Positions 10,169-19,568 of a stretch of DNA of 64,000 bases are shown in pieces. Positions within the stretch are counted from its first letter, which is position 1; every line of letters begins with the position of its first letter. The translations under genes and the position numbers were made by a program. The notes beneath the pieces were generated by a model. The model had not been told where the DNA came from, made no database searches, and was given only the letters and a program-made list of their open reading frames with translations. Source of the stretch: Oleiagrimonas citrea (lineage in GTDB: Bacteria; Pseudomonadota; Gammaproteobacteria; Xanthomonadales; Rhodanobacteraceae). The DNA lies in contig NZ_JAAZQD010000003.1 in NCBI RefSeq assembly GCF_012395255.1, positions 1 through 64,000 of the forward strand, read 5' to 3'.

Positions 10169-11497
10169 GTGGCCGGTGCGCAGGGCAACAGCATGCTGGG
10201 TTCGCTCGGTCGCCTGACCGAGCTGCGTCAGCGCATCTTCTTCGTGATCGGTGCGCTGGTGGTCTTTCGTCTGGGGTCGTTCATCCCCGTGCCGGGTGTG
10301 AACCCGGAAGCGATGAGCAGCTTCCTGAATCAGCAGGGTGGCCTGTTGGGCATGTTCAACATGTTCTCGGGCGGTGCGCTGGGCCGTTTCTCGGTCTTCG
10401 CGCTGGGCGTGATGCCTTACATCTCTGCATCCATCGTGGTGCAGATGATGGGGTCGGTTCTGCCGAGCCTGCAGCAGCTGAAGAAGGAAGGCGAGGCAGG
10501 ACAGCGCAAGCTGACGATGTACACGCGCATCGGCACCGTCGGTCTGGCTGCATTCCAGGCGTTCGGCATCGCCGTCGCTCTGCAGAAGCAGGTGGGCGCT
10601 GGCGGTATCCCGGTGGTCTACATTCCGGGACCCGGCTTCGTGTTGTCGGCCGTGATCGGTCTGACCGCGGGCGCCATGTTCCTGATGTGGCTCGGCGAGC
10701 AGATGACGGAGCGCGGTGTGGGCAACGGCATCTCGCTGCTGATCTTCGCCGGTATCGTCGCGGGTCTGCCTGCCGCGGTCATGCATACGCTGACCATGGC
10801 GAACAACGGTGAACTCTCGATTCTGCGCGTGTTCATGGTCATCGCGGTGGTGCTGGGCGTGACGGCGTTCGTGGTGTTCATGGAGAAGGCGCAGCGGCGC
10901 ATCACCGTGAACTATGCACGACGTGGCGGTGGTCGTCAGGGTTACCAGAACCAGACCTCGCATCTGCCGCTGAAGATCAACATGTCGGGCGTGATCCCGC
11001 CGATCTTCGCGTCGAGTCTGATCATGTTCCCGGCCACGGCTGCCGCCTGGATGGGAACCAGCAACAAGTCGCACTGGCTGACCTCGCTGACCACTGCGTT
11101 GTCGCCCGGCGAGCCGCTGCACGATGTGCTGTATGCCGCGCTGATCCTGATCTTCGCGTTCTTCTACACCGCGATCGTGTTCAACTCGCAGGAAACGGCC
11201 GACAATCTGAAACGTTCGGGTGCCTTGATTCCGGGTATCCGCCCGGGCCGCAACACCGCCAACTACATCGACGGTGTGATGACGCGACTGACCACGGTTG
11301 GTGCGATCTATCTGGTGCTGGTCTGTCTGGTGCCGACGTTTCTGCAGAATGCATGGCATGTCCCGTTCTACTTTGGCGGTACGTCCCTGCTGATCGTGGT
11401 GGTCGTGGTGATGGACTTCACGGCTCAGATCCAGGCCCATCTGGTCAGCCACCAGTACGAAAATCTGCTCAAGAAAGCCAATCTCCGTCGCAACTGA
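10169..11497 (+). CDS. secY: Protein translocase subunit SecY (GTG start)
   Basis: Central channel of the Sec translocon in the inner membrane. It has 442 aa with about ten hydrophobic segments. Typical motifs include FNMFSGGALGRFSVFALGVM (TM2/plug region), MWLGEQMTERGVGNGISLLI and a cytosolic NYARRGGGRQGYQNQT loop. The GTG at 10169 directly follows rplO (GGAGTAAGGC as binding site); an ATG eight codons later is the alternative. The usual rpmJ does not follow. Confidence 0.97.
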   Translation: MAGAQGNSMLGSLGRLTELRQRIFFVIGALVVFRLGSFIPVPGVNPEAMSSFLNQQGGLLGMFNMFSGGALGRFSVFALGVMPYISASIVVQMMGSVLPSLQQLKKEGEAGQRKLTMYTRIGTVGLAAFQAFGIAVALQKQVGAGGIPVVYIPGPGFVLSAVIGLTAGAMFLMWLGEQMTERGVGNGISLLIFAGIVAGLPAAVMHTLTMANNGELSILRVFMVIAVVLGVTAFVVFMEKAQRRITVNYARRGGGRQGYQNQTSHLPLKINMSGVIPPIFASSLIMFPATAAAWMGTSNKSHWLTSLTTALSPGEPLHDVLYAALILIFAFFYTAIVFNSQETADNLKRSGALIPGIRPGRNTANYIDGVMTRLTTVGAIYLVLVCLVPTFLQNAWHVPFYFGGTSLLIVVVVVMDFTAQIQAHLVSHQYENLLKKANLRRN

Positions 11498-11518
11498 GAC
11501 TGAGCTATTGGCACGGGG

Positions 11519-11559
11519 AGAAAGCCGGGTTGCCGCGTGCGGTACCCGTAGGGCTTTCT
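11519..11559 (+). terminator. Weak terminator- or attenuator-like hairpin after secY
   Basis: Arms 11519-11526 (AGAAAGCC) and 11552-11559 (GGCTTTCT) enclose a GC-rich loop and are followed by GTTTG. It lies in the 129-base secY-rpsM gap, in front of a TAGAAT hexamer (11578-11583) that could be a -10 for the alpha-type genes; no good -35 is visible. Confidence 0.4.
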
Positions 11560-11626
11560 GTTTGATGAAATAAAGGTTAGAATTGCGCGTTTACCGCGCA
11601 CGTTACGTAATCGGAGAGAACAGCTC

Positions 11627-11983
11627 ATGGCGCGCATTGCGGGTGTCAACCTGCCGGTCCACAAGCATGTCTGGATCGGTCTGCAGAGCATTTATGGTAT
11701 CGGGCGTACCCGGTCCATGAAGGTCTGTGCCGAAGCCGGCGTGGAACCCACCACGCCGATCAAGTCGCTCAGCGAAGGCGAGATCGAAAAGCTTCGCGCC
11801 GAAGTCGGCAAGTACATCATCGAAGGCGATCTGCGCCGTGAGATCGGCATGTCGATCAAGCGACTGATGGATCTGGGCTGCTACCGCGGTCTGCGCCATC
11901 GTCGTGGTCTGCCTGTCCGTGGTCAACGCACCAAAACGAATGCGCGTACCCGCAAGGGCCCGCGTCGTCCGATCAGGAAGTAA
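11627..11983 (+). CDS. rpsM: 30S ribosomal protein S13
   Basis: S13 contacts P-site tRNA and forms the head bridge. It has 118 aa starting [19 protein letters not shown], with the H2TH-type region, the conserved [20 protein letters not shown] and a basic tail. The ATG follows ATCGGAGAGAACAGCTC. It is the first gene of the alpha-type part of the block. Confidence 0.98.
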   Translation: MARIAGVNLPVHKHVWIGLQSIYGIGRTRSMKVCAEAGVEPTTPIKSLSEGEIEKLRAEVGKYIIEGDLRREIGMSIKRLMDLGCYRGLRHRRGLPVRGQRTKTNARTRKGPRRPIRK

Positions 11984-11997
11984 ACGGATTCCAAGTT

Positions 11998-12384
11998 ATG
12001 GCAAAGCCGGTTAAGAGCAAGAAGAAGGTCAAACGCGTCGTTACCGACGCGATCGCCCATGTGCAGGCGTCCTTCAACAACACCATCGTCACCATCACCG
12101 ACCGTCAGGGCAATGCGTTGTCCTGGGCGACCGCCGGTGGTGCCGGTTTCCGTGGTTCGCGCAAGTCCACGCCGTTCGCCGCGCAGGTCGCTGCCGAGCG
12201 CGCCGGTCGTGCCGCGCAGGACTACGGTGTGAAGACGGTGGAAGTGCGCATCAAGGGCCCGGGTCCGGGTCGCGAGTCCGCCGTGCGTTCGCTGAACGCG
12301 CTGGGCTACAAGGTTCTGAACATCACCGACGTCACGCCGATTCCGCACAACGGCTGCCGTCCCCCGAAGAAGCGTCGCGTCTAA
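11998..12384 (+). CDS. rpsK: 30S ribosomal protein S11
   Basis: S11 supports the 30S platform. It has 128 aa ([20 protein letters not shown]...), with [20 protein letters not shown] and the conserved basic ending [13 protein letters not shown]. It lies 14 bases after rpsM and 10 before rpsD. Confidence 0.98.
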   Translation: MAKPVKSKKKVKRVVTDAIAHVQASFNNTIVTITDRQGNALSWATAGGAGFRGSRKSTPFAAQVAAERAGRAAQDYGVKTVEVRIKGPGPGRESAVRSLNALGYKVLNITDVTPIPHNGCRPPKKRRV

Positions 12385-12394
12385 GGAGCACATC

Positions 12395-13021
12395 ATGGCC
12401 CGATATCGTGGAGCCACCTGCAAACTGGCGCGCCGTGAAGGTGCTGACCTGGGTCTGAAGAGCCCGGCCCGCGCGCTCGATTCCAAGTGCAAGCTGGAGA
12501 ACAAGCCCGGCCAGCACGGTGCCAATCGCCGCATGCGCCAGTCGGACTACGCCGGCCAGCTGCGCGAGAAGCAGAAGGTCAAGCGCATCTACGGCGTGTT
12601 GGAACGTCAGTTCCGCAACTACTACGCCAAGGCGTCCTCGCTGAAGGGCAACACCGGCGAGAACCTGCTGCGTCTGCTGGAAAGCCGTCTCGACAACGTC
12701 GTCTACCGCATGGGTTTCGCGGTGACACGTTCGCAGGCTCGTCAGCTGGTCGCGCACAAGGGCGTCATGGTCAACGGCAAGAAGGTCAACATTCCTTCTT
12801 TCCAGGTTCGCGAAGGCGACGAGATCTCCCTGACCGAGCGCGCTCAGAAGCAGCTGCGCGTGCAGGAAGCCTCGACGCTGGCCGACAGCATGGACCTGCG
12901 TCCGATGTGGGTCGACGTGGACACCAAGAAGTTCGCCGGTGTGTTCAAGTCGGTGCCGGATCGCGGTGATCTGCCGTCCGACATCAACGAAAGCCTCATC
13001 ATCGAGCTTTACTCGAAGTAA
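12395..13021 (+). CDS. rpsD: 30S ribosomal protein S4
   Basis: S4 nucleates 30S assembly; in E. coli it represses the alpha operon. It has 208 aa starting [20 protein letters not shown], with an S4 RNA-binding domain around [20 protein letters not shown]. The N-terminus has isolated cysteines only, so no zinc knuckle is formed. It ends LIIELYSK. Confidence 0.98.
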   Translation: MARYRGATCKLARREGADLGLKSPARALDSKCKLENKPGQHGANRRMRQSDYAGQLREKQKVKRIYGVLERQFRNYYAKASSLKGNTGENLLRLLESRLDNVVYRMGFAVTRSQARQLVAHKGVMVNGKKVNIPSFQVREGDEISLTERAQKQLRVQEASTLADSMDLRPMWVDVDTKKFAGVFKSVPDRGDLPSDINESLIIELYSK

Positions 13022-13041
13022 ACCAATTACCGGAGCCGTAC

Positions 13042-14040
13042 ATGGCAGTTTCGTCTACAAGCGTGCTGCGGCCGCGCGGCCTCAGTGTCGAGCAGCTCGG
13101 CGCCAACCACTCCAAGGTGGTGGTTGAGCCGCTCGAGCGTGGCTTTGGCCACACTCTGGGCAATGCCCTGCGTCGCGTGCTGCTCTCCTCCATCCCGGGC
13201 TCGGCAATCATCGAGGTCGAGATCGATGACGTCCTGCACGAGTACACCACGCTCGAAGGTCTGCAGGAAGACGTGATCGAAGTCCTGCTGAACCTGAAGG
13301 ACGTCGCCATTCGCCAGCACAGCGGCGATGAAGTCGTCCTGACCCTGTCCAAGAAGGGCAAGGGCGTGGTCACTGCTGGCGACATCACCGTCGATCACAC
13401 CGTGGAAATCGTCAATCCGGATCACGTGATCTGCCACCTGACCAAGGACATCGCGCTGAACATGCGCCTGAAGGTCCGCAAGGGTCTGGGTTACCAGCCG
13501 GTCAGTGCACGTCAGAATCCGGACGATGAGGCCCAGCCGATCGGCCGCTTGCAGCTGGATGCGTCCTTCGCGCCGGTGCGCCGTGTGGCCTACGAGGTCG
13601 ACGCCGCCCGCGTGGAACAGCGTACCAACCTGGACAAGCTGATCCTGGACATCGAGACCAACGGCACCATCGACGCCGAGGAAGCGGTGCGCAAGGCGGC
13701 TGAGATCCTCAACGACCAGCTGTCGATCTTCGGCGACTTCTCGCAGCGCGAGAGTGACGAAGGCGAGGCCGAGCAGGCCGGGTTCGATCCGCTGCTGCTG
13801 CGTCCGATCGACGATCTGGAGCTGACCGTGCGTTCGGCCAACTGCCTGAAGGCCGAGAGCATCTACTACATCGGCGATCTGGTGCAGAAGACCGAGGTCG
13901 AGTTGCTCAAGACCCCGAACCTGGGCAAGAAGTCCCTGACCGAGATCAAGGATGTGCTGGGTGCGCGTGGTCTGGCCCTGGGCATGAAGCTGGAAAACTG
14001 GCCGCCGCCGGGCCTCGTGCACGGCATGCAGCTGGGCTAA
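13042..14040 (+). CDS. rpoA: RNA polymerase alpha subunit
   Basis: Assembly platform of RNA polymerase and target of many activators. It has 332 aa: an alpha-NTD (about 1-235, with [20 protein letters not shown]) and an alpha-CTD (about 250-320, [20 protein letters not shown] and [14 protein letters not shown]) joined by an acidic linker (ESDEGEAEQ). It lies 20 bases after rpsD. A 299-base non-coding spacer follows instead of the tight link to rplQ found in E. coli. Confidence 0.99.
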   Translation: MAVSSTSVLRPRGLSVEQLGANHSKVVVEPLERGFGHTLGNALRRVLLSSIPGSAIIEVEIDDVLHEYTTLEGLQEDVIEVLLNLKDVAIRQHSGDEVVLTLSKKGKGVVTAGDITVDHTVEIVNPDHVICHLTKDIALNMRLKVRKGLGYQPVSARQNPDDEAQPIGRLQLDASFAPVRRVAYEVDAARVEQRTNLDKLILDIETNGTIDAEEAVRKAAEILNDQLSIFGDFSQRESDEGEAEQAGFDPLLLRPIDDLELTVRSANCLKAESIYYIGDLVQKTEVELLKTPNLGKKSLTEIKDVLGARGLALGMKLENWPPPGLVHGMQLG

Positions 14041-14339
14041 AAGTTGCTTCTTCCAAGGTTACGGAAGATTGTGATCTTGGCAGTGTTTATTCGTGCAATC
14101 GTCCCTGATTGCCGCAGTAGGACCAAGTCGGCCAGAGCGTGTAGTGCGCTCTGGCTGATGCATCAGAAGCGGCCATCCATGGCCGCACTTCTCGAAAGCG
14201 TCGTGCTTTTCGAGAATTTTGCGGTCTGCGGACCGTGTTTCTCTAAGGCCCCGATCTAATAGGGCTCATAGCGGGCAACCGCGGGTGTCGGACATAAGAG
14301 CCGGTCTCCCATAACGACAAACCAAAAGAGAATGCCATC
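14041..14339 (+). other. 299-base non-coding spacer between rpoA and rplQ
   Basis: No gene is supported here; a 71-codon open frame (14044-14259) has no recognisable content. The spacer holds three stems: 14131-14139/14147-14155 (GCCAGAGCG, perfect), GCGGCCA/TGGCCGC around 14170-14186, and 14191-14199/14205-14214 followed by AATTTT. The last could end part of the upstream transcripts. The rplQ leader then runs to AAAAGAGAATGCC before the ATG. Confidence 0.6.
14191..14220 (+). terminator. Candidate intrinsic terminator after rpoA
   Basis: Stem CTCGAAAGC (14191-14199) with GCTTTTCGAG (14205-14214), one bulge, loop GTCGT, then AATTTT. A moderate terminator that could reduce rplQ transcription relative to rpoA. 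Confidence 0.5.
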
Positions 14340-14717
14340 ATGCGTCACATGAAATCCGGTCGTAAGTTCAATCGGACCAGCAGCCACCGTCAGGCGATGT
14401 TCCGCAACATGTCAGCATCGCTGATCAAGCACGAGCTGATCCGTACCACCCTGCCCAAGGCCAAGGAACTGCGCCGCGTTGCCGAGCCGCTGATCACCCT
14501 GGCCAAGAATGACGGCGTCGCCAATCGTCGTCTCGCCTTCTCGCGCCTGCGCGACAAGGAAGCCGTGGGCAAGCTGTTCACGGATCTGGGCCCGCGCTAC
14601 CGCGAGCGTCCGGGCGGTTACCTGCGTATCCTGAAGTGTGGCAACCGCGACGGCGACAATGCTCCGATGGCCTACGTCGAGCTGGTCGATCGTCCGGAAG
14701 CACCGGAAGCCGAATAA
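14340..14717 (+). CDS. rplQ: 50S ribosomal protein L17
   Basis: Last gene of the ribosomal block. It has 125 aa starting [20 protein letters not shown], the L17 signature, and [20 protein letters not shown]. It is separated from rpoA by a 299-base spacer and is followed by a strong terminator. Confidence 0.98.
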   Translation: MRHMKSGRKFNRTSSHRQAMFRNMSASLIKHELIRTTLPKAKELRRVAEPLITLAKNDGVANRRLAFSRLRDKEAVGKLFTDLGPRYRERPGGYLRILKCGNRDGDNAPMAYVELVDRPEAPEAE

Positions 14718-14744
14718 GCGACCGCATCACGAACGCCGGAAATG

Positions 14745-14785
14745 AGACGCCCCGGGAGCTTCAGCTTCCGGGGCGTCTTTTTTTT
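14745..14785 (+). terminator. Strong intrinsic terminator of the ribosomal block
   Basis: GC-rich inverted repeat 14745-14760 (AGACGCCCCGGGAGCT) and 14763-14778, with one G-T wobble, followed by a run of eight T (14778-14785). It closes the rpsJ-rplQ transcription unit. Confidence 0.92.
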
Positions 14786-14874
14786 GGGACATTGCACTCT
14801 CGAGCGTTGGCATGCAGCTGACAAGCGGGCGGGGAATCGGTACCTTTGCCGTTCCATCGTTCAAGTCATTCGCC

Positions 14875-15381
14875 ATGAATCCATTGCGCTGGTCTTTCCG
14901 CACGCTCTATCTCTTCGGCTTTCTCGTCTGCGCCGGCTTGATCGCCTTCGCGCTTTATGCGCAATACGTGATGCTGATGGATCCATGTCCGCTGTGCATT
15001 CTGCAGCGTGTGGCCTTCATTGCGCTGGGTGTGGTGTTTCTGATTGGTGGCCTGCATGCCCCCAAGGCTCGTGGCAGATGGTTCTATGCGCTGCTTGCTG
15101 TCGTGGCGGCCGGGGTCGGGGTGGCGATCGCTTCGCGTCATCTGTGGATTCAGTCGCTTCCGCCGGGCGCCGTGCCCAGCTGCGGAGCGCCGCTCGGCTA
15201 TCTTCTGGATACTCGCGATGCGCATGGCGGGCTGCTCGGGGTGCTGAAGATGGTGCTGAGCGGGTCGGGCGAATGCGCCAAGGTCGAGACGATCCTCGGG
15301 CTGTCGATGCCCTGGTGGTCGTTGATCTGGTTTGTGCTGCTGGGACTCGGCGGTCTGTTCGCCGTACGCAGCCGCCGCTGA
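14875..15381 (+). CDS. dsbB: Disulfide bond formation protein B
   Basis: Inner-membrane quinone reductase that reoxidises periplasmic DsbA. It has 168 aa (MNPLRWSFRTLYLFGFLVCA...) with four predicted membrane segments. The first redox pair is CPLC (C38/C41) in the family motif DPCPLCILQR. The second pair is C103 and C134 in the periplasmic loop. An upstream in-frame start (14812) would add a non-homologous extension, so the ATG at 14875 is preferred. It is independent of the ribosomal block, from which a terminator separates it. Confidence 0.95.
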   Translation: MNPLRWSFRTLYLFGFLVCAGLIAFALYAQYVMLMDPCPLCILQRVAFIALGVVFLIGGLHAPKARGRWFYALLAVVAAGVGVAIASRHLWIQSLPPGAVPSCGAPLGYLLDTRDAHGGLLGVLKMVLSGSGECAKVETILGLSMPWWSLIWFVLLGLGGLFAVRSRR

Positions 15382-15475
15382 AAGCTTCCGCACGAATTTC
15401 GCTCATGCCCGCGCGGCATTTCCCTCAATGGGGGATAATGTCTACTCTGCATCCATGAACCATCGTGCCCGCGCC

Positions 15476-16861
15476 ATGAACGTCAGCGACCGTAATCTGC
15501 AAGCCATCCGTGAACCCGAGAACTGGGCGGTGGACTCCTGGCAGTCGCGTGAGGCCATTCAGCAGCCGCATTACGAGGACCAGGCGGCGTTGGGTGGTGT
15601 GCTGGCCCAGTTGAACGAGCGCCCGCCGCTGGTCACGTCATGGGAAGTGCTGGCGCTCAAGCGCCTGGTAGCCGAGGCGCAGGAAGGTCGACGTTTCGTG
15701 CTGCAGGGCGGCGATTGCGCCGAGAGCTTCGCGGACTGCAACAACCGGGTTATCACCAATCGTCTGAAGGTCCTGCTGCAGATGAGTCTGGTGCTGGTCC
15801 ACGGCCTGCGTCTGCCGGTGCTGCGCGTGGGCCGCTTCGCGGGGCAGTACGCCAAGCCGCGATCGACCGACACCGAGACCCGGGATGGCGTGACGCTGCC
15901 CAGCTATCGGGGCGACATCATCAATGCCCCCGCATTCGAGGCCGATGCGCGCCGCGCAGATCCGCAACGACTGCTGCGTGCGCATTCGCATTCGGCGATG
16001 ACGATGAATTTCGTGCGTGCGCTGATCGACGGCGGTTTCGCGGACCTTCATCATCCCGAATATTGGGATCTGGCCTGGGTCGATCATTCTCCGCTGGCCA
16101 GCGAATACCGTCAGATGGTCGACGGCATCAGCGACTCGCTGCGATTCATGGAGACGCTGGCCGGCGAGGCGCTGGAGAGTTTCTCGCGCGTGGATTTCTT
16201 CACGTCCCACGAGGCGCTTCTTCTGCACTATGAGCAAGCGCAGACACGGCGCGTACCGCGTCAATGGGGTTGGTTCAACCTCGGTACGCATTTCCCTTGG
16301 ATCGGCATGCGCACGGCGGCGCTGGATGGCGCGCACGTCGAATACTTCCGCGGCATTCGCAACCCGGTCGCGGTGAAGGTCGGGCCGACCATGCAACGCG
16401 ATCATCTGCTGCGTCTACTCGAGGTGCTCAACCCCGAGGACGAGCCGGGCCGCCTGACGCTGATCCATCGCATGGGGGCGGGCAAGATCGCCGAGCAACT
16501 GCCTCCGCTGCTGGACGCCGTGAAGGCAAGCGGACGACGCGTGCTGTGGATCTGCGATCCGATGCACGGCAACACCGAGAGCACGTCCAACGGCTACAAG
16601 ACGCGCCGTTTCGCCAATGTCGCCAGTGAGCTGGAGCAGGCCTTCGACGCGCACGCTGCGGCGGGGACGCGTCTGGGTGGCGTGCATCTGGAGCTGACCG
16701 GCGAGGATGTCACCGAGTGCATCGGCGGAGCGCGAGGCCTGGCCGAGGCGGACCTTTCGCGCGCGTACAAGTCGAACGTGGACCCGCGCCTGAACTACGA
16801 GCAGTCGCTGGAACTGGCGATGCTGATCGTTCGCAAGTCAGGCGGCCGCATCAGCGTCTAG
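15476..16861 (+). CDS. 3-deoxy-7-phosphoheptulonate synthase, class II
   Basis: Condenses phosphoenolpyruvate and erythrose 4-phosphate, the first shikimate pathway step. It has 461 aa from MNVSDRNLQAIREPENWAVD. It is the plant/actinobacterial class II type: metal-ligand cysteine in LQGGDCAESFADCNN, PEP-site GQYAKPRS, WGWFNLGTHFPWIGMRT, and KVGPTM followed by DPMHGNTEST. Length fits the class. Start is uncertain: ATGs at 15455 and 15428 are also in frame and none has a clear ribosome-binding site. A GATAAT hexamer (15434-15439) may be a -10. Confidence 0.95.
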   Translation: MNVSDRNLQAIREPENWAVDSWQSREAIQQPHYEDQAALGGVLAQLNERPPLVTSWEVLALKRLVAEAQEGRRFVLQGGDCAESFADCNNRVITNRLKVLLQMSLVLVHGLRLPVLRVGRFAGQYAKPRSTDTETRDGVTLPSYRGDIINAPAFEADARRADPQRLLRAHSHSAMTMNFVRALIDGGFADLHHPEYWDLAWVDHSPLASEYRQMVDGISDSLRFMETLAGEALESFSRVDFFTSHEALLLHYEQAQTRRVPRQWGWFNLGTHFPWIGMRTAALDGAHVEYFRGIRNPVAVKVGPTMQRDHLLRLLEVLNPEDEPGRLTLIHRMGAGKIAEQLPPLLDAVKASGRRVLWICDPMHGNTESTSNGYKTRRFANVASELEQAFDAHAAAGTRLGGVHLELTGEDVTECIGGARGLAEADLSRAYKSNVDPRLNYEQSLELAMLIVRKSGGRISV

Positions 16862-16901
16862 ATCCGTCGCGCGTATCGATGACGCGAATTCGGTCATCGC
16901 T

Positions 16902-18674
16902 TCATGATTGAGTCGGGATTGGTGCATCACTCGTGCTCGAAGACGAAGCCGGTGTCGTCGTGTTGTCGGCGGGTGCAGGATTTCCGGGAGCTGAAGCATC
17001 GCTGGGCGAGTTCGCGGAGGCTGCCTGAGCTGGTGCGGGGTTCGTTGCATGTTCCACCGAAGGGGGCGGATCGGGCGTTTCCTCCAGCACCGAGGGGAAG
17101 AAGTGCGGTCGACGCCGTGCATGGGTGTGCTGCTCGAAGCCGTAGGCGATGCCGATCAGCGTCGGTTCACTCCATTTTCCGGCAAAGAACACCACGCCGA
17201 TCGGCAGGCCGTGCACGAAGCCGGCCGGGACCGTGATGGACGGATAGCCAGCGACGGCCGCCGCGCCATACCCTGCGCCCGTGACGTGATCGCCATTGAC
17301 CAGATCGGTAACCCAGGCGGGTCCCTGCGCCGGCGCCACCAAGGCATCCAGGTGCTCGGCCTTGAGCGCTGCGTCGATGCCTTCCGGGCCTGCCAGTTCG
17401 CGGGCCCTGTTGCGTGCCTGGATGTAAGCCTTGTCGGTCAATGGTCCCATGGCTTCGGCCTTCAGGAACAGTTCCTGACCAAACCAGGGCATCTCGGTGT
17501 CTGCATGTGCCTTGTTGTAGGCGATGAGGTCGGCCAGCGAGTGCACCTTCAGGCGTGGCCGTGTCGCGAGGTAGGCATTGAGATCATGCTTGAACTCATA
17601 CAGCAGCACGGTCATCTCGTCCTTGCCGAGATCATTCACATGCGGCAGCTTGACCGGGTCGATGACGGTGGCTCCGGCCGCACGCATCGCTGCCACGGCC
17701 TGGTCCAGCACGCGGTCGGTGGCGGGGTCGTAGCCGGCCAGTTCACGCACGACGCCGATGCGCTTGCCGCGTAGTCCGTTCGGATCCAGGAAACGGGTGT
17801 AGTCGGCGGCATGCAGGTCGGCTTCGCGCGTGGCCGGGTCCTGCGGGTCGCTGCCGGCCATGGCGGTCAGCAGGCGGGCCGCGTCTCCCACTGTGCGTGC
17901 CATCGGACCGGCGGTGTCCTGGCTGTGACTGATGGGAATGATGCCCGTGCGGCTGACCAGGCCCACGGTCGGTTTGATGCCGACGATGCCGTTGGCGGCG
18001 GAAGGGCAGATCACCGAGCCGTCGGTTTCGGTGCCGATGGCGACGGTGACGAAGCCGGCCGCGACGGCCGCGCCGGACCCGGAACTCGAGCCGCAAGCGC
18101 TGCGAGTGAGCACGTACGGATTGCGCGTCAGTCCGCCGCGACCGCTCCAGCCGCTGCTGGAGTGCGTAGAGCGAAAATTGGCCCATTCACTGAGGTTGGT
18201 CTTGCCCAGTAGCACCATGCCCGCCGCGCGCAGTTTCAGCGCGACGGTGGCGTCGCGCGGCGCGGGTGGGCCGGCCAGTGCCAGTGAGCCGGCGGTGGTC
18301 TGCATGCGGTCGCCGGTGTCGATATTGTCCTTCAGCAGGACCGGTATGCCGAGCAGCGGTGCATGCGAGTCCGGTGCGGCGGCGCGTTGATCGTCGCGCT
18401 GGCGGGCGATTTCCAGCGCATCGGGGTTGATCTCCAGCACCGCGTTCACATTGGGGCCGGACTGATCCTTGGCTGCGATGCGCATGATGAAATTGCGCGC
18501 CAAGGTTTCCGCACTGAGCTGCCCCTGGTGCATGCGCTGCTGAAGCACTGGAATCGAAGCGTAGATATTCGGCACGGGCGTTGCTACGGGCGCTGAGGCC
18601 GGCGTTTGTGCAGGACTTGCGTCGGCGGCCAGTGCAGAAAGTGCAAGGAATCCCGATACGATCCAGATTTTCAT
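16902..18674 (-). CDS. Exported amidase (amidase signature family) with low-complexity tail
   Basis: Hydrolyses an unknown amide, probably in the periplasm. It has 590 aa starting MKIWIVSGFLALSALAADAS (signal peptide). The Ser-cisSer-Lys triad of the amidase signature family is visible: K115 in PVLLKDNID, S197 in CGSSSGSG and S220 in GTETDGSVICP. The last 70 or so residues are Pro/Ala/Ser/Thr-rich with no fold visible. The start is supported by AGGGGGAA before the ATG. It runs convergent to the DAHP synthase and divergent from the cytochrome pair. Confidence 0.93.
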   Translation of the reverse strand: MKIWIVSGFLALSALAADASPAQTPASAPVATPVPNIYASIPVLQQRMHQGQLSAETLARNFIMRIAAKDQSGPNVNAVLEINPDALEIARQRDDQRAAAPDSHAPLLGIPVLLKDNIDTGDRMQTTAGSLALAGPPAPRDATVALKLRAAGMVLLGKTNLSEWANFRSTHSSSGWSGRGGLTRNPYVLTRSACGSSSGSGAAVAAGFVTVAIGTETDGSVICPSAANGIVGIKPTVGLVSRTGIIPISHSQDTAGPMARTVGDAARLLTAMAGSDPQDPATREADLHAADYTRFLDPNGLRGKRIGVVRELAGYDPATDRVLDQAVAAMRAAGATVIDPVKLPHVNDLGKDEMTVLLYEFKHDLNAYLATRPRLKVHSLADLIAYNKAHADTEMPWFGQELFLKAEAMGPLTDKAYIQARNRARELAGPEGIDAALKAEHLDALVAPAQGPAWVTDLVNGDHVTGAGYGAAAVAGYPSITVPAGFVHGLPIGVVFFAGKWSEPTLIGIAYGFEQHTHARRRPHFFPSVLEETPDPPPSVEHATNPAPAQAASANSPSDASAPGNPAPADNTTTPASSSSTSDAPIPTQS

Positions 18675-18845
18675 GCCATTCCCCCTGAGGAAATCGCGGC
18701 GTGGGCGATACGTGAGACTCAGTCTACAGGCGTTCTCGGTATGACTGAACGTTGCGGCGAAGGCTGCCGGGGCACGTACAATGGAAGGCCTTGCCGCGAA
18801 AAGGCGCCGTGCGCGCATTCGCTGCCCTCTGTTACGGGGATCAAG

Positions 18846-19568
18846 ATGCCGCGTTTCGTTCTGACTGTTGCAATGGCGTTTTTGGCGCTCCTGAGCTGGG
18901 GCGCGTCGGCGAGCGGGTACACGCCCGCCTCGGTCCCGAACACGCTCAAGCAGCGCATTACGGCCTGCACCAGTTGTCATGGCGCGAACGGTGAAGGCGG
19001 CACGAACGGCTTCAATCCGCGCCTGGCGGGCAAGCCGGCCACCTACCTGTATCACCAATTGCTGAATTTCCGCGATGGCCGCCGCCACTATCCGCTGATG
19101 ACCTATATGCTGCGGCCGCTTTCGGATGCCTATTTGCACGAGATCGCGACCTATTTTTCAGCGCTGGACACGCGTTACCCCGAGCGGCATCCGCCGCGTC
19201 TGTCGTCAACAGAGTTGGCGCGGGGGCGCACGCTGGTGCACGAAGGCGATCCGGGCAAGGGCATTCCTGCCTGCCAGGCCTGCCATGGCGCGCGCCTGAC
19301 CGGTGTCGAACCGGCCATTCCCGGTTTGCTGGGGCTGCCGTACAGCTACCTCAGCGCGCAGCTCGGTGCATGGCGCAACGGCACACGCCGCATGCGCAAC
19401 CCGGATTGCATGAAGCACGTGGCCGATCGCCTGGATGCGCGCGACATTCGCGCGGTGGCCGCCTGGCTCGCTGCACAGCCGATTCCGGCCGAGGATCGCG
19501 CGCAGGCAGCCAGCAGTCCTGGGCATGACCTGCCGCTGCGCTGCGGCAGCGTGGAGATTGGCGAATGA
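18846..19568 (+). CDS. Exported diheme cytochrome c (c4-like)
   Basis: Periplasmic electron carrier. It has 240 aa with a signal peptide (MPRFVLTVAMAFLALLSWGA), and heme-binding motifs CTSCH (41-45) and CQACH (143-147), giving two cytochrome c domains in the style of cytochrome c4 (CHGANGEGG, CHGARLTG). The start ATG follows ACGGGGATCAAG. Its stop overlaps the next gene by four bases (ATGA), so the two cytochromes are coupled. The electron donor is unknown; no dehydrogenase lies alongside. Confidence 0.93.
   Translation: MPRFVLTVAMAFLALLSWGASASGYTPASVPNTLKQRITACTSCHGANGEGGTNGFNPRLAGKPATYLYHQLLNFRDGRRHYPLMTYMLRPLSDAYLHEIATYFSALDTRYPERHPPRLSSTELARGRTLVHEGDPGKGIPACQACHGARLTGVEPAIPGLLGLPYSYLSAQLGAWRNGTRRMRNPDCMKHVADRLDARDIRAVAAWLAAQPIPAEDRAQAASSPGHDLPLRCGSVEIGE

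Noticed and set aside
9461-11452. 663-codon minus-strand open frame opposite secY
   Set aside because: Composition (His/Gln/Arg-rich) is that of a GC shadow frame; secY on the other strand is unambiguous.
14044-14259. 71-codon frame in the rpoA-rplQ spacer
   Set aside because: No homology features and no ribosome-binding site; it spans two hairpins including a terminator-like one.
18606-18845. Upstream extension of the diheme cytochrome with extra cysteines
   Set aside because: The extension crosses the divergent amidase start and would bury the signal peptide; the ATG at 18846 has a ribosome-binding site and a proper signal sequence.
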